A DNA stretch of 64,000 bases from Asterias rubens (lineage: Eukaryota > Echinodermata > Asteroidea > Forcipulatida > Asteriidae): the NCBI RefSeq assembly GCF_902459465.1, contig NC_047083.1, forward strand, positions 808,501 to 872,500. The letters are read 5' to 3'. Of the stretch, positions 1 through 11,500 are shown one piece after another. Within the stretch, counting starts at the first letter, position 1. The number at the start of each line of letters is the position of its first letter. Made by a program: the position numbers and the translations under genes. The notes beneath the pieces are model-generated. The model worked only from the letters and a program-made list of their open reading frames with translations, made no database searches and was not told the DNA's origin.

Positions 1-1157
1 ATTCCAGGTAGATTCCAACAGATAATTTAGTTTTTATCGGTAACTGAATGTATACAGTAAGTAGTGCAGCTATACAATCATTACCCTTCCTCCATGTTTT
101 GCTTTTTAAAAGGAGGAGTTAAAATCAAAGAAAGGACAACTTTGCTTGTTGACCGTGACGAAAATAAAGTGCGGTTACGTTTTTTTGGAAACACCCATGC
201 AAACAATACACAATAGGTACCAGCCCAACGGACACATTGTATTGTGTACAATACGTCACAATTTATGCACTGTGCCCTGACTCATCATTTACAGCACACG
301 TACATGTACACCTGCACCAAGGTGTTTAGTGGAGAAAAACAAACAAAAATACTTTTGCTTTTCCAGTTTTATTAACATTTTAAACAATAAACTCTCTCAA
401 AATTCATAGCTAAAATATCAATTAATAATGGCCATTAATATTAGTAAGGTTTTTTCTGTTGTTTGTTCAACATTTTATAAAAATGAAGCTTACAAACCAA
501 AGAGGGGAAGCGTGTGCACCCAACCGTATCAAAAACCGCGGGTGAACAGCGCCCTCTTGTGTCAGTAGTGGGTGTTGCTAATAAGGGTTTTGCGTAAAAA
601 CGGTATGTGGGACTAGTCACTTTGCTATAATTATATAGTCGACTACAGCAAAGTGTCATGAGTGAAGTGTCGGAGTGAATAGTTCTTAATGGTAAAAATG
701 GCACACTGGACACAAGAATTCTCACTTAGTGTATCTCAACATTATGTATAACATAACAAACCTGTGAAAATTTTGACTCAACTGGTTGTTGCGAGAGAAT
801 AGAAACACAAACACTTGTCACACAAGTTGTGTGCTTTCAGATGCACTGTACAGATCGGCACATATCACGGTCTCCGAAGTAATGTGGCTAAGTAAAAAGA
901 TATCAATTTTATGCCCCTATATCTGAAGACAAAATATTATTTCATGGTGGTCTGACCCTAGCAGAGTCTTTTTCAAAGACTAAAATTACAACACAATCAA
1001 ACACAAACATGTATAATCATAGGTCCTCATTGGTTGGTATAAGCCGTTGACAGCTATTTATATTGTCTAATATTATTGTAAAGATTTGGTATCACACAAA
1101 ACTTTCCATGTGTACATGTATGTTTCTATCAGACAATTTTTATTATTTACACATGAT

Positions 1158-1379
1158 TTAAAGGCAGTGGTAATTACTCAAAATAATTATTGGCATAAAA
1201 CCTTACTTGGAAACGAGTAATGGGGAGAGGTTGATGGTATAAAACATTGTGAGAAACAGCTCCTTCTGAAGTGACCTAGTTGACCAATTGAGCTCAAATT
1301 TTCTCAAGTGTGTTATTTTGTGCATGTTGAGATACACCAAGTGAGAAGACTAGTCTTTGACAGTGTACACTGTCTTTAA
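1158..1379 (-). repeat. MITE-like family A, internally deleted copy
   Basis: The copy begins with TTTAAAGGCAGTGGTAATTACTC and ends with an imperfect inverse near CACTGTCTTTAA. It holds the family's signature segments (accaagtgagaagactagtc and caattgagctcaaattttc) but is about 220 bp long, against about 366 bp for the intact copy at 7913-8278. The centre is missing. Confidence 0.7.
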
Positions 1380-2507
1380 ACCTTGAACCCTCTAAGCAGG
1401 ATGTAAATAGTACTGTGCCGGGAATGTACATGCAAAGTGCATTTTGATTGATCGATGTGCATGTCTAGGCCTTTGACGTCAAGGCGCGACCAAGTTCAAG
1501 TCTACTGAGGACGATATTCGAGAAGCGTAGAGGCTGTATATGCCGTTGAGCACTGGGCAAACAAACCCATAATTTCAACCAAGTGAAGACGTGTTTTCAA
1601 TTGTACAATTAAATAGCCCGTCTTACAAGTTGTGGCTTTCGATTCACCGTAATTCAATCTCATGTACCTGCTTTGATTGTCACTTTACTAGTCAGGGTCA
1701 CAGTGACGCAGATCGCTAGGCCTGACTTCTCGACGAGTGTCATGCTACAGACGAAATTGGGATAATCACCGATGAGTGTTTAGCGAGTAGAACGCGGTGT
1801 TTGACGGGTGCCACCAGCCGGTGTAATGGATGAATTATACGGCGTGAGGACAGGGTATGTATTGGTCTATTTTCCGGGGGTGGTTATATCAGGGTCTAGA
1901 CATGGTTTTAAGCTGACCTTAACCATGCTTTATCAGTAATATTGTGGCAAGGACAAATCAAGGAAGTATAGTTAACTCGCAGAATGCACTTGAAAGCACC
2001 GATTTCACAATGACTAGAACAAAGTATTGTCGTGTAAAGTGATCATTTTATTTTGTGCAGTTCGTATTCATAGACGATAAACCAATGTTTGTATGTGAGA
2101 GATTGGTTGTTTGCCAGCTTGGTGGTTATAATATCCCCTTGTGGAATGTTGCTGAGTTCACTTGTGGGAAGATCATTTTAAACAAACAAACACTCACGAA
2201 ACGAATGATACATTCGGGTTGACTAAAGTGCATAAAACAATGTTAACAAGGTGGTGGGTTCGAATCCTACCAAGCTAACAACTGATTACACAATGACTAG
2301 AATAAGAATTGTCTTGTTACTGAATCACAATTTTCATGATTTGTAAAGCAATTCTTATAACCATAGATAATCGTTTGTGACATACATTGGCCAATACTGC
2401 CAGCGTGGCGATAGATCCCACTTTTGGAAATTTGCCAAATATAAACGTTCCTTCTCAGAAAGATCATCTAAACACACTGTACAGTCATGTTGTTTTCTAA
2501 ATTCCAC

Positions 2508-2903
2508 ACATTGACACCTTTGGTAATCGCAAAGACCAGTCTTGACTCTTCTCACTTGATGTGTCTCAACATGCATATACAAAAAACCGTGAACAATTGA
2601 CCCCAATCGGTCGTCGAAATTGCGAGAGAATAATGGAAGAAAACACGAAGTTGCGAGAGAATGGAAGAAAAACACCCTTGTCCCACAAGTTGTGTGGTTT
2701 CAGATACTTTATTTCGAGAGCTCAGCTGAGTTTTCGAATTAATATATTTTAGTGGGAAATTACTTCTTTCTCAAAAACTACGTTACTCCAGAGAGAGCCG
2801 TTTCTTACAATGTTTAATATACTATCAACGGCTCCCCATTACTCATTTTAGTACCAAGTTAGTACCATGCTAACGATTGTTTTGAATAATCACCAATGCC
2901 ATT
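2508..2903 (+). repeat. MITE-like family A, diverged full-length copy
   Basis: The family's internal landmarks appear in order: an opening with acctttggtaat, tcttctcacttgatgtgtctcaa, a segment with cacccttgtcccacaagttg, gagagagccgtttcttac, and a closing segment with aataatcaccaatgcc. It is similar in length to the copy at 7913-8278 but the ends have decayed. Confidence 0.65.
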
Positions 2904-3194
2904 ACACTTTGATTTTAGAAGGAAGTGTTGGCGGACCTTGGGTGAATTCATTTCGGTATTTTTAAAAGCTTTGTTTTGAAGTATTGTGTGCTTGTCACGA
3001 AGACCAATGAAGATAATGATCGAACCATGTTTTTTTATTTGAAGAGCTGCGTGCTTCGGCAGTCATCCAACAAACTTATTTACTTGTGCGTGTTGTTCCT
3101 CTTTTCAAAGTATTTTCGTTTCCATGAGGGGAAGTTGATTTCGAACATGTTTTTAAAGTGACCATGCACGCCTCAACATGTCTTTACTCATCAT

Positions 3195-3410
3195 CGAGCA
3201 TTAATTGGTGTGCGAGACAGTCTCAATTTCAAAAGCTTCTAAGCACCAAAACTTGCTAAATACAAAGCTTAGCAGAAACTGGTTACATGTACATGCCAAA
3301 AGTCCATAAAGTATAGTTGTGACTGGTTTCCCATATATTTTTCGCTTAACATAGAAATTTGTTAAGCAGTATTTTCTGCTTAACAGCTTTATGAGATGGG
3401 CCCTGGCGCT
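3195..3410. repeat. Family C inverted-repeat element
   Basis: This copy shows the family pattern of two outward-facing arms rich in 'gcttagca' motifs. The left arm has TTTCAAAAGCTTCTAAGCACC and the right arm has CTGCTTAACAGCTTTATGAGATGGGCCC. The best-preserved relative is at 22344-22587. Confidence 0.6.
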
Positions 3411-4856
3411 TGATGTGGAGCTTGGTGTACCCCTACCCCACCACACTGTGTCTTCATTGCGTCTTCGAACCTCATGATTTCTTTCTAGGTTTTCTTACTA
3501 CGGGTTCTACTGAAATAAATTTAGGGGAAAATTAGGGCTATTGTTTGCCCAAATCGCGCATCAATCCATAAGCTCGAGGGAGAAATAGTCTGGTTCTCTT
3601 TTGTTAAGAATACACTGACCATACTCACCGTTGTATTCAGGGAAACAAGACAGACTTGAATGGGGGAAAAACACTATAGCAAGTACGTACAGTTGTCAAC
3701 TGGTTTCACCTCAGTCTAGGGTCGTGACCTTTGACCGCATTTACTCTCAACAGTCTGTTGAGGAAAGTGCGCCGGGTACTCCCTTGACACCATGCCCCAT
3801 ACCTTGTTTTTAGACAGAAGTATGTAGTTAATGGTGACTCGAACCTTAAAAAACCCACACGGAAATACAGTTTGACTTTTTATGTAAATAGCATTTTAAA
3901 CGGTACTTTGGGGGTTAGAAATCTCTCATTGTCCGTTATTATTATTAATGTTAGTCAAAAGGGGCAAAGGCAAATACTTTTGGCAATATTGATCTCTATT
4001 TATATTGACATCGTATCACATGGTGTCACATCCCGCCAGTGTAAAATGTGTATAACATGGATGTTTATGATATCAAGTAATAAACCACATGGGAAACTTA
4101 CGATTTTGGGTTGAACAAAATGAAGTTTATGATAATCTGACTTTATTTGTTTTGTCTGCAGGTGCTGATAATAAAAGAGCATATACATTTCTTATAAAGT
4201 AACAACTTTATAAACTATTTATTTGATTTAAACTGAGAGCTGGCTTCAGGATGATTACCGATGTGAAAACCGCCCGCAATGCGTCGCCTGACAAACAGTC
4301 TTTTTGGAAATTTAATGCGAAGGTATATTTTTGCTCAAATTTAAACATTTATAAAGTTTTGTTTACTTTATATTGTATAAGTTTGCTTTAAAGGATGTTG
4401 AACTCGGTGCACCTTTTAGCCACTTCACTGACGTACATAAGCCAGTGTGAGCTTATACATTACACCAGAATCCTCCCGGACAAAACAATCTAATGTAAAC
4501 AAAAAGGGTCTGTATCGGGGAACGTATCCCCTAAAATGGCAGTGTGACCTCAGATTAATTGACAAGAAAATGGCAAACAACTTATAGATGATGAGAAAAA
4601 AGGGTTTTATAAAAAAACTTTCTACCATGCATGGTTGTGACACTCACTATACACTACGTGGATGAAGCCTTGTGCGGGTTGAATAATTATTAATAATGCT
4701 CATTGTACACGGTTGTGACACTACACTACGTATAATATGAAGCCCTGTGCGCCATGGTTGTAGTTTGCTCATTGCTAATAATTAAATAAAAAAAAATCGA
4801 AGATTACTTCTGTGATATTTTTTTAACAATGACTTTCTTTGTCCTCTTTGTTTCAG

Positions 4857-6353
4857 TGGGTAGTTCTGTTTGTTATCTGCGTGTCCATTAGCTTACAGTT
4901 CGTCGTCTTCGTCACCAAAAGGTTTACAAACCCCTACAGATTTCCAGAGCTGACTCGACCCAACACCAATGGGGTAAATGGCAGAACCAGAGTTAAAAAT
5001 GTGGGGACGGTGGTCGAAAAGCTAGTGTACAGAAATGCAAGCTTACGGACTGCTGTAACTAACATTAACCACGGACCAGGATCAAAAGAGGACGCCCTGG
5101 GCGATAATGTTATTTTTTCAAACAAAACGGATGGTTTTATTATTTCAAAGCCCACCTTCTCAGAACTAACTTCACTAAAGCAAGCTTACACCAAACCAGC
5201 GTCGTCGGCTCGGTCAGATTTTCCATTAGTTTTATCGCAATCGTTCAAGGTGAACAGTTCAAAGGAAAAGCAATATAACATTTTAATATTTGGTTTTAAA
5301 GGTAGGTTAGCACAGAGGCTGGATTTTCTAATAATGCAAAATGGTTCATGGGGGAGAACAATTAGTTGCGGAGAAAATGTTACAATCAATGTACATGTTG
5401 GCAATGCAAGTGCTAATTTTGAAAGACAAAACGCAGTTGTGTTTAATATGGATGAGACAGCAGTTGCAAAAGAGTCTGAGACGCTGGTATCCATGCAAAC
5501 ATCCTCCAAACAGGCGTGGATTTACTATGGACGGGAACCAGCTGTTCGCATGAGGCGACTCTTCAGAGGCTGTGGCAACCTTCCACTGCATGGGATCTGG
5601 TCTTTCCAACGTCATTCTGAAGTGCGCATGGCATATGGTTCATTTGTCCAAACAACACAAATGACTTCGACAAATCAGCCCGCCAGTTTCTGGTCACGTG
5701 GTAAGAACAAACTCGTGGCATGGATGGCGAGAAATTGCCTTCAAACTTTTTGGCCGAGAACAAAATTCGTCGAAAGTTTAAATGTACACATCCCTGTTGA
5801 TATTTATGGAACTTGTGGTAATTTGCCATGTCCCTTTGTACCAATTAAGGAATGCAGAAATAGGTTGAGTAGATACAAATTCTACCTTGCGCTGGAGAGC
5901 GCTGAATGTGAGGATTATGTAACGGAGAAAATGTGGGAGACTGCGTTGGCTAACGGCATCGTCCCCGTGGTCTACGGAGCGTCAAAGTCGACCTACCTAA
6001 GACAAGCTCCCCCTAACTCGTACATATACGTCGGGGATTTTAACTCTACCAAGGCGCTCGCTGACTACTTAAAGATGTTAGATAAGAATCCAACATTGTA
6101 CGCCAAGTACTTCGAGTGGAGATACATGGGTCACATCGAGGTACCAAAGAGGGCCGGGGAGTCCCTACGACCCAGATTGTTTTGTTCACTTATACCTTTT
6201 ATTACCAAAGTTGAAAAAGGGGGTGTAAAAAGAAAGGCGTTTTCGGAGTTTCCGTTTTACAAATCGTGTAGACTTCTGAAAGGGAACGACTTGAGCCCAA
6301 ATTATCTCCCTCCTTTGAAGCATAGGGCAAAACATTGGAAGCTTAACTGGTGA
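4857..6353 (+). CDS. Alpha-1,3-fucosyltransferase (GT10 family), last coding exon
   Basis: This exon encodes 498 residues of a type II Golgi glycosyltransferase expected to move fucose from GDP-fucose to N-acetyllactosamine-type glycans. The first ~20 residues form a hydrophobic signal anchor (WVVLFVICVSISLQFVVFV). A stem of about 130 residues follows, with seven NxS/T sequons in the whole exon. The catalytic half carries GT10 landmarks: SFQRHSEVRMAYG, KNKLVAWMARNC, DIYGTCG, then FYLALESAECEDYVTEKMW, GIVPVVYGAS and FEWRYMG near the end. The frame is open upstream only to a TTG, and a pyrimidine-rich tract ending tttcag at 4851-4856 looks like a splice acceptor. The first in-frame ATG lies beyond the membrane anchor, so the start codon must sit in an upstream exon that I could not place. 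The family call is firm; the exact vertebrate FUT subtype is not. Confidence 0.92.
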   Translation, partial: WVVLFVICVSISLQFVVFVTKRFTNPYRFPELTRPNTNGVNGRTRVKNVGTVVEKLVYRNASLRTAVTNINHGPGSKEDALGDNVIFSNKTDGFIISKPTFSELTSLKQAYTKPASSARSDFPLVLSQSFKVNSSKEKQYNILIFGFKGRLAQRLDFLIMQNGSWGRTISCGENVTINVHVGNASANFERQNAVVFNMDETAVAKESETLVSMQTSSKQAWIYYGREPAVRMRRLFRGCGNLPLHGIWSFQRHSEVRMAYGSFVQTTQMTSTNQPASFWSRGKNKLVAWMARNCLQTFWPRTKFVESLNVHIPVDIYGTCGNLPCPFVPIKECRNRLSRYKFYLALESAECEDYVTEKMWETALANGIVPVVYGASKSTYLRQAPPNSYIYVGDFNSTKALADYLKMLDKNPTLYAKYFEWRYMGHIEVPKRAGESLRPRLFCSLIPFITKVEKGGVKRKAFSEFPFYKSCRLLKGNDLSPNYLPPLKHRAKHWKLNW

Positions 6354-6386
6354 CGAGTATTTCTAAATCAATTACCTGTCCTTACA

Positions 6387-6659
6387 GGGGACCAGTCGCC
6401 GGGCTCGTTCGATTAGCTTCCCTGGGTCGACCCCACGGTGCTCACTCGGATGGGTGAGCCCCTGACAAGAGCTAATCGAACGATCACACCTCGGGTCACC
6501 CCCTAGTGACCCACTCCACAGGCAGGGCACTGGGGGCTGACCCGGGTGAACCCCTGGAATGACGTCAAAGCTATTCGAACGCACCGGGGGCAGACCGGGT
6601 CGACCAAGGGAAGCTTAACGAACGCGACCTGTATTTCATAGAGCTCAAGCTGGTCCCCT
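6387..6659. mobile_element. GC-rich MITE-like element just after the FUT stop
   Basis: Inverted ends begin GGGGACCAG and close CTGGTCCCC. Inside them a second pair of arms matches: GTTCGATTAGCTTCCCTGG near 6408 and, inverted, the segment ending AAGGGAAGCTTAACGAACGC near 6609-6630. The GC content is far above the surroundings. It lies about 33 bp after the stop codon, so it probably forms part of the fucosyltransferase 3' UTR. It has no coding capacity. Confidence 0.65.
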
Positions 6660-7912
6660 CTCATCATTCATTGCTTGTACCATGCCTAAAATGTTATAAT
6701 TATTACGCTACATTGTACCATTTTGTTGAAATCGATTTGTTATAAAAAATAATATTAATTACAAAAGTAAACTTGCAGTCAAACTGTTTGCCGATAATGA
6801 CGTTTTTGGGGTTTTTTTTATTACTAAAGAAAATAATTATAAAAGTTAAAGGTACTATTATTGTTGTTTATAAATTGTATATTAATGTTTTTACGAGAAT
6901 GTGTGTATGTTTCCATTGGCAGTCCCTCAATTAATGATAACTCCCAAAGCCCCCCCCCCCCCCTTCGTAGAGGAATGGAACTGTCCATACAACTTTATTT
7001 GCTCAGACTGTCATAATCAAATTATCGTTCTCTTGTCAATTTGATTGGTTGAACACTCGTCACGTGTCATCCTTTGAAATGTATGCTGCCGTTACGCTCC
7101 AAACTTGAATTAAAGTCCAATATTATAATATGGGTTATTGGACGCTTCACAACTTCGTTCCCAAAACAATCGTTCCCCATCCGTTCGTCCAGACGAGACG
7201 AGGCAATGTCGTGTCCGCCCGGTGGGACAAGGTTATATTATATTATGAAGTCATACTTTCTGTGTCTATTTTGCGTTTATTTTGTGAACTAAATTCAAAT
7301 GATTTAAAGACATATGATTGAGTTATAATCTATGAAACAAACATTAGGGCTAACTGCATTTTGTAGTAGAAAAAATTGCTGTGAATTCTGGTTCGAGAAG
7401 AGGCCGTCCGGCGCGGCAGGACATTCCGCCACCCCCCCCCCCCCCACCCCACCCCACCCTCTACGACAAAGTGTGTAAAAAAGTATAGTGCCCTCTTTTG
7501 AATCATCCTCCTTCAAGCCCATGAATTTTCCATTGGGGAACAGAATCTTGACATTCATAACACTTGGTTAATATTTCCAATGCGGAAATTGCAGTATTAA
7601 TATTTTGATCTGTCTCCTAAAATATTTTTTTTTATTGATAATAATTAAATGCGTTAATTATTTGTATTGTTCTGAATAAAACAAAAATATCCAATGAGTG
7701 TTCCAGCTTTTTTGTGTTCTGTAATATTTAATTTTGAATATTATTAATATTTAAAAAAAAAATCCCTGTTAGTGTATTGCTTATTTTTTAGGTAAACTAC
7801 TGTTGATAGCTGAAACATTAATACCAACCATCCAAGCATAAAACAATGCAATAATTATTCCTCATTTTGCGGGGTCGGTTTTAAAATTTTACAGCTAAAT
7901 GCCTCCCACCTG
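6660..7912. other. FUT 3' UTR / intergenic, AT-rich
   Basis: The stretch is AT-rich and has poly-C tracts near 6951-6963 and 7431-7445. A polyadenylation signal AATAAA near 7674-7679 could end the fucosyltransferase transcript. I see no gene-like reading frame. Confidence 0.45.
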
Positions 7913-8278
7913 TTAAAGACAGTGGACACTATTGGTAATTGTCAAAGACCAGTCTTCTCACTTGGTGTATCTCAACATATGCATACAAAACAAACCTGTG
8001 AAAATCTGAGCTCAATTAATTGGTCGTCGAAGTTGCGAGTTAACTCTGGAAGAAAAAACACCCTTGTCACACTAAGTTGATGCTTGATTTCGAGACCTCC
8101 AATCTAATTCTGGGGGTCTAGCTCGAAATAACATTCGTGGAAAATCTCGAAAACTACGTTACTTCAGAGGGAGCCGTTTCTCACATTGTTTTATACTATC
8201 AACCTCTCCCCAGTTATACTCGTTACCAAGTATGCTTATATATTTTGAGTAGTTATCAATAGTGTCCACTGCCTTTAA
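7913..8278 (+). mobile_element. MITE-like family A, intact copy (366 bp)
   Basis: This is the best-preserved copy of the most frequent repeat in the window. It opens TTAAAGACAGTGGACACTAT and closes with the inverse, ATAGTGTCCACTGCCTTTAA, giving terminal inverted repeats of about 20 bp. It has no reading frame, so it is a non-autonomous DNA element. Its 3' end lies about 290 bp upstream of the TTC17 start codon, within likely promoter territory. Other copies or fragments lie at 703-860, 1158-1379, 2508-2903, 19995-20262, 40600-40950 and 59482-59640. Confidence 0.8.
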
Positions 8279-8568
8279 GTATCACGTGACATCCACACGT
8301 AAAGGCTCCCGATTGTGACAGCACAGAGTCATGAATGAATTGACAATTCGACGATACCTAAAAGGTGTTTCAATCAAAATAACTGTGTATTTTTGCTTTG
8401 TATCAAAATTAAATTTTCGATGAGGTAAACACAAACTATGTTATTATTTCAGCTTAAACTTAACACAAAAAGGTATAGTTTTGGAGGTAAAATTATGATA
8501 AATTTGTCATAGGTTAGTCGCTTACTCCCCCTGTATACCGTCGTGTAAAAAGCTTCATTCCATCCAAG
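8279..8568 (+). promoter_or_regulatory. Probable TTC17 promoter and 5' UTR
   Basis: The region separates an intact MITE from the TTC17 start codon. It holds a CACGTG E-box near 8283. The start codon itself lies in AAGATGGTGGCC, close to the YY1 core AAGATGGCGGC that often overlaps start codons of housekeeping genes. No TATA box is clear, and the transcription start is not defined. Confidence 0.4.
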
Positions 8569-11500
8569 ATGGTGGCCCACACTGTGCGTAAAATGATTGT
8601 AAAGGAAACCAAAACAAGGACGTTTGCTTTGCTTATCGTCATGCTTTTGCTGTGTTTTACTTGCTCTGAAGCAACCACACACTGGCTGGTTACAGAACAA
8701 GGCATGATAACGCAACAGGTAAGAGACTGGGGTGGTAGACTATAATTAACGCTAAAACTTTAGCTTCTGTTTTTACATTTCGTTTTCCTGCTGGTGGGAT
8801 GGGATTTTGGTTGGTCATTTCGCCCCCTGACAGTCTATACAGTAAGATCTACTGTTTGCATGTGATTTCGCCCCATTGTTCTGATCATAATAATTCACTT
8901 GACTCAAAAATGTGTTCCTCCGCTCCATGACTCAATTGATCGAGGTTAAGACAAGGGGAATACACTTAACAACTGGAACCTCCAATTCTAAATTGCCTTT
9001 TTGTCCCTTCTTGTTCTTTAATTATTTTGTGTGTATTGTATTTTTGTAACAAGTAACATTTGATTTGATTTGATTTGTATTTTAATTGTATTTATTATTT
9101 TCTAATTTCTAATCTTAATTCTATTTGTATTTTTTTCTGATCTGATTTAAATAAGTTAACTTATTAGATATTGTTTTTATTATAAAATAGTGTGGGTATT
9201 TTTGGAAAAAGGGGGAACCTGGATCTGAAAGAAGTTTAAAAAGGAAGCCTGGAAAAGGAAGGGTATATAAACAAATCTTAAACTTAAAGCCTCATTTAGC
9301 GCATCTGCTTGGTAGCTCCTACTTATTAACCTACACACTCCGCATTCTAATTTTTGTCATTCCTAAAATTAAAAATAAGTATATTCTCCTCATACTTATT
9401 GCAAATATACCCCTACATTTAAATGGATTGTATCATTTTGCCTTTCCAGGTAGCCAATGCTAATAAGTAATATTAAAAGTCCTGCTCCTCACGTTCAATG
9501 CTGTCCATGGTCTCTCCCCTCATTACATTTCTGAACTGATAACGCCATACACCCCAACAAGGTCACTTAGATCCTCTTCACAGCTTCTCCTACAAGTTCC
9601 CCCATACAGAACAAAAACGTACGGTAAAAGAACCTTTGCTTTCAGCGCACCCACACTTTGGAACTCTCTTCCTGCTACTCTCCGTTCCCAGATAAACCCG
9701 GATCTCTTCAAATCCCATCTCAAAACTCACTTATTCACTAAATCTTTTTTGTAATATTGTATTGTTTAGTTAAATTGTTGCTTTCTCTTGTATAAATTAA
9801 TTTGTTTATTTGTTTTGTAAAGCGCATTGAGAGTACTTGCAGTACTGAATTGCGCTATATAAGCATTTCTTATTATTATTATTATTATTATTATTTAAGA
9901 CTTACGCCCTTTTTAAAATCCACAGCTTTGTATTTGGATTCGGCTTCAGGCGCCGTTCTCTGGTATGAATCCTTGAGAAGTATACTCAAAACAACTGAGG
10001 GGCTTAGCTACCCTGAGGCGAATCCAAAGACAATACCGTAGATTTGGAAAGGGCGTAGCCAACTAATTCACATTCTGTTCTTTTAATCCACACCAACAGC
10101 TAAACTCAGATTTCAATATGAGGGAGCCTTACAACTTGATTGCATTTCTGAAGCAAGGGCGACGCAGCAATCACATCCGAGAGCTTGAAGTGGAGCTTGA
10201 GCATCAAAAGAGAGAGATCGAAGCCAATGAGGACAAAGATCTTGACTTGGAGCAAAGGTTTCTTAGCACTGACGCAGACTGCATCTCAGCACAAGAGCCC
10301 CTGGCTCAGCATAATCTTTACCCTACGATGACCATCCCCTTTAGTCTCAAGAATATCAAGTAAGATCAACAGTAGAAAATGTTCTTCAACGCCATTTTAT
10401 TTATGGCAGGGTTCCCCCGATGCATTATAAGCTAGCGTATCGGGCCGTTATGCAGGAATTACGTGCCTATATGCATAACTTTACAAAAATCCTCACTTTA
10501 AACCATTTTTTATGCTCCTAGATGTAAATTCTGGCATTTTATTAGAATTAAGATAAACACCAAGTAGTAAACTTTCCGAAGACCTTGTTTCAATATAGCG
10601 TGCTTCGGCCAAACTTTCAATAAAGCGTGCTTCGGCCAAACTTGCTCTGAACCGTTTAAAGTCACCTGGAAGTGGTATTTTGTCAAAATAAAGCTTTTGT
10701 CACTAAAATATGTGTTTTGATGAGTGGAATATGAATAAACAACTAACTAAGGTTTACATAAATTAGTTTCCATGTTATTTACAAATTGGAAAAAAAGCCC
10801 GACCCGAGAGGGCGCTGTTCGTGACGTCAATCGAGGCGCGATGAATCGCATGCAGTGCCAACACAGCATAGTGACGCTTGGCGCAAGCTAAAAACATGCC
10901 CTCAAAGTTGAAACAATACCTGATTTTTTTCACGTTAGGCAAATGCTCCTTTAGGTTCGTTACATCTTTCAGGTACCTTCTTCGACTTCCCCACTAGCTG
11001 GAAAAATTATTGGGATGGCGTCATGTTTTAGAAAAGAACTTTTCTCTTCATGTCAAAATGTGTAGTGTATTTCGGATTCTCGAAGCACGACGGCTCGAAG
11101 TGTTTGCTGTACAGCGCTGGAAAAGACGTCGGACCGACGTCGGCAAACTGACACCATCTTTAGTTGTTTTGCTGCATCCAGCAGCAATACACCTGGTTGA
11201 CATTGCCGGAAAAATGCAAGAAAAAAACTTTTTCAAACGTACAAACTCACGTCCAGGCCTTGAATGTACTTGCACGTACGTGTGTTCGATGTTCGATCGA
11301 GGCAAAGTCTTCCTCGATTGACGTCACAAAAGGGGTAGGCGGAGTCACCCCACACACAACTTTATTTAATTTGTTAAACATATAAATCTTCAAAAACAAT
11401 TACTCAAAAAATTATTTTATTGTTCAGGAACATATACTCTAATGTTTGAAGAAAAACAAAAATCTATTTCCAGGTGCCTTTAAGAAGGCAAACTGTATCC

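Larger units (their letters stand above)
1..4838. other. Gene-poor 5' flank with repeat fragments
   Basis: No reading frame here looks like a conserved protein. The stretch holds three partial copies of the abundant MITE-like family A (about 703-860, 1158-1379 and 2508-2903), a tRNA-like B-box fragment near 2245-2275, and a copy of the family C element near 3195-3410. A short motif (cacaatgactagaa) occurs at about 2008 and again at about 2290. The missing first exon and promoter of the fucosyltransferase gene should lie here or further upstream, but I could not identify a convincing ATG exon with a donor site. Confidence 0.6.
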
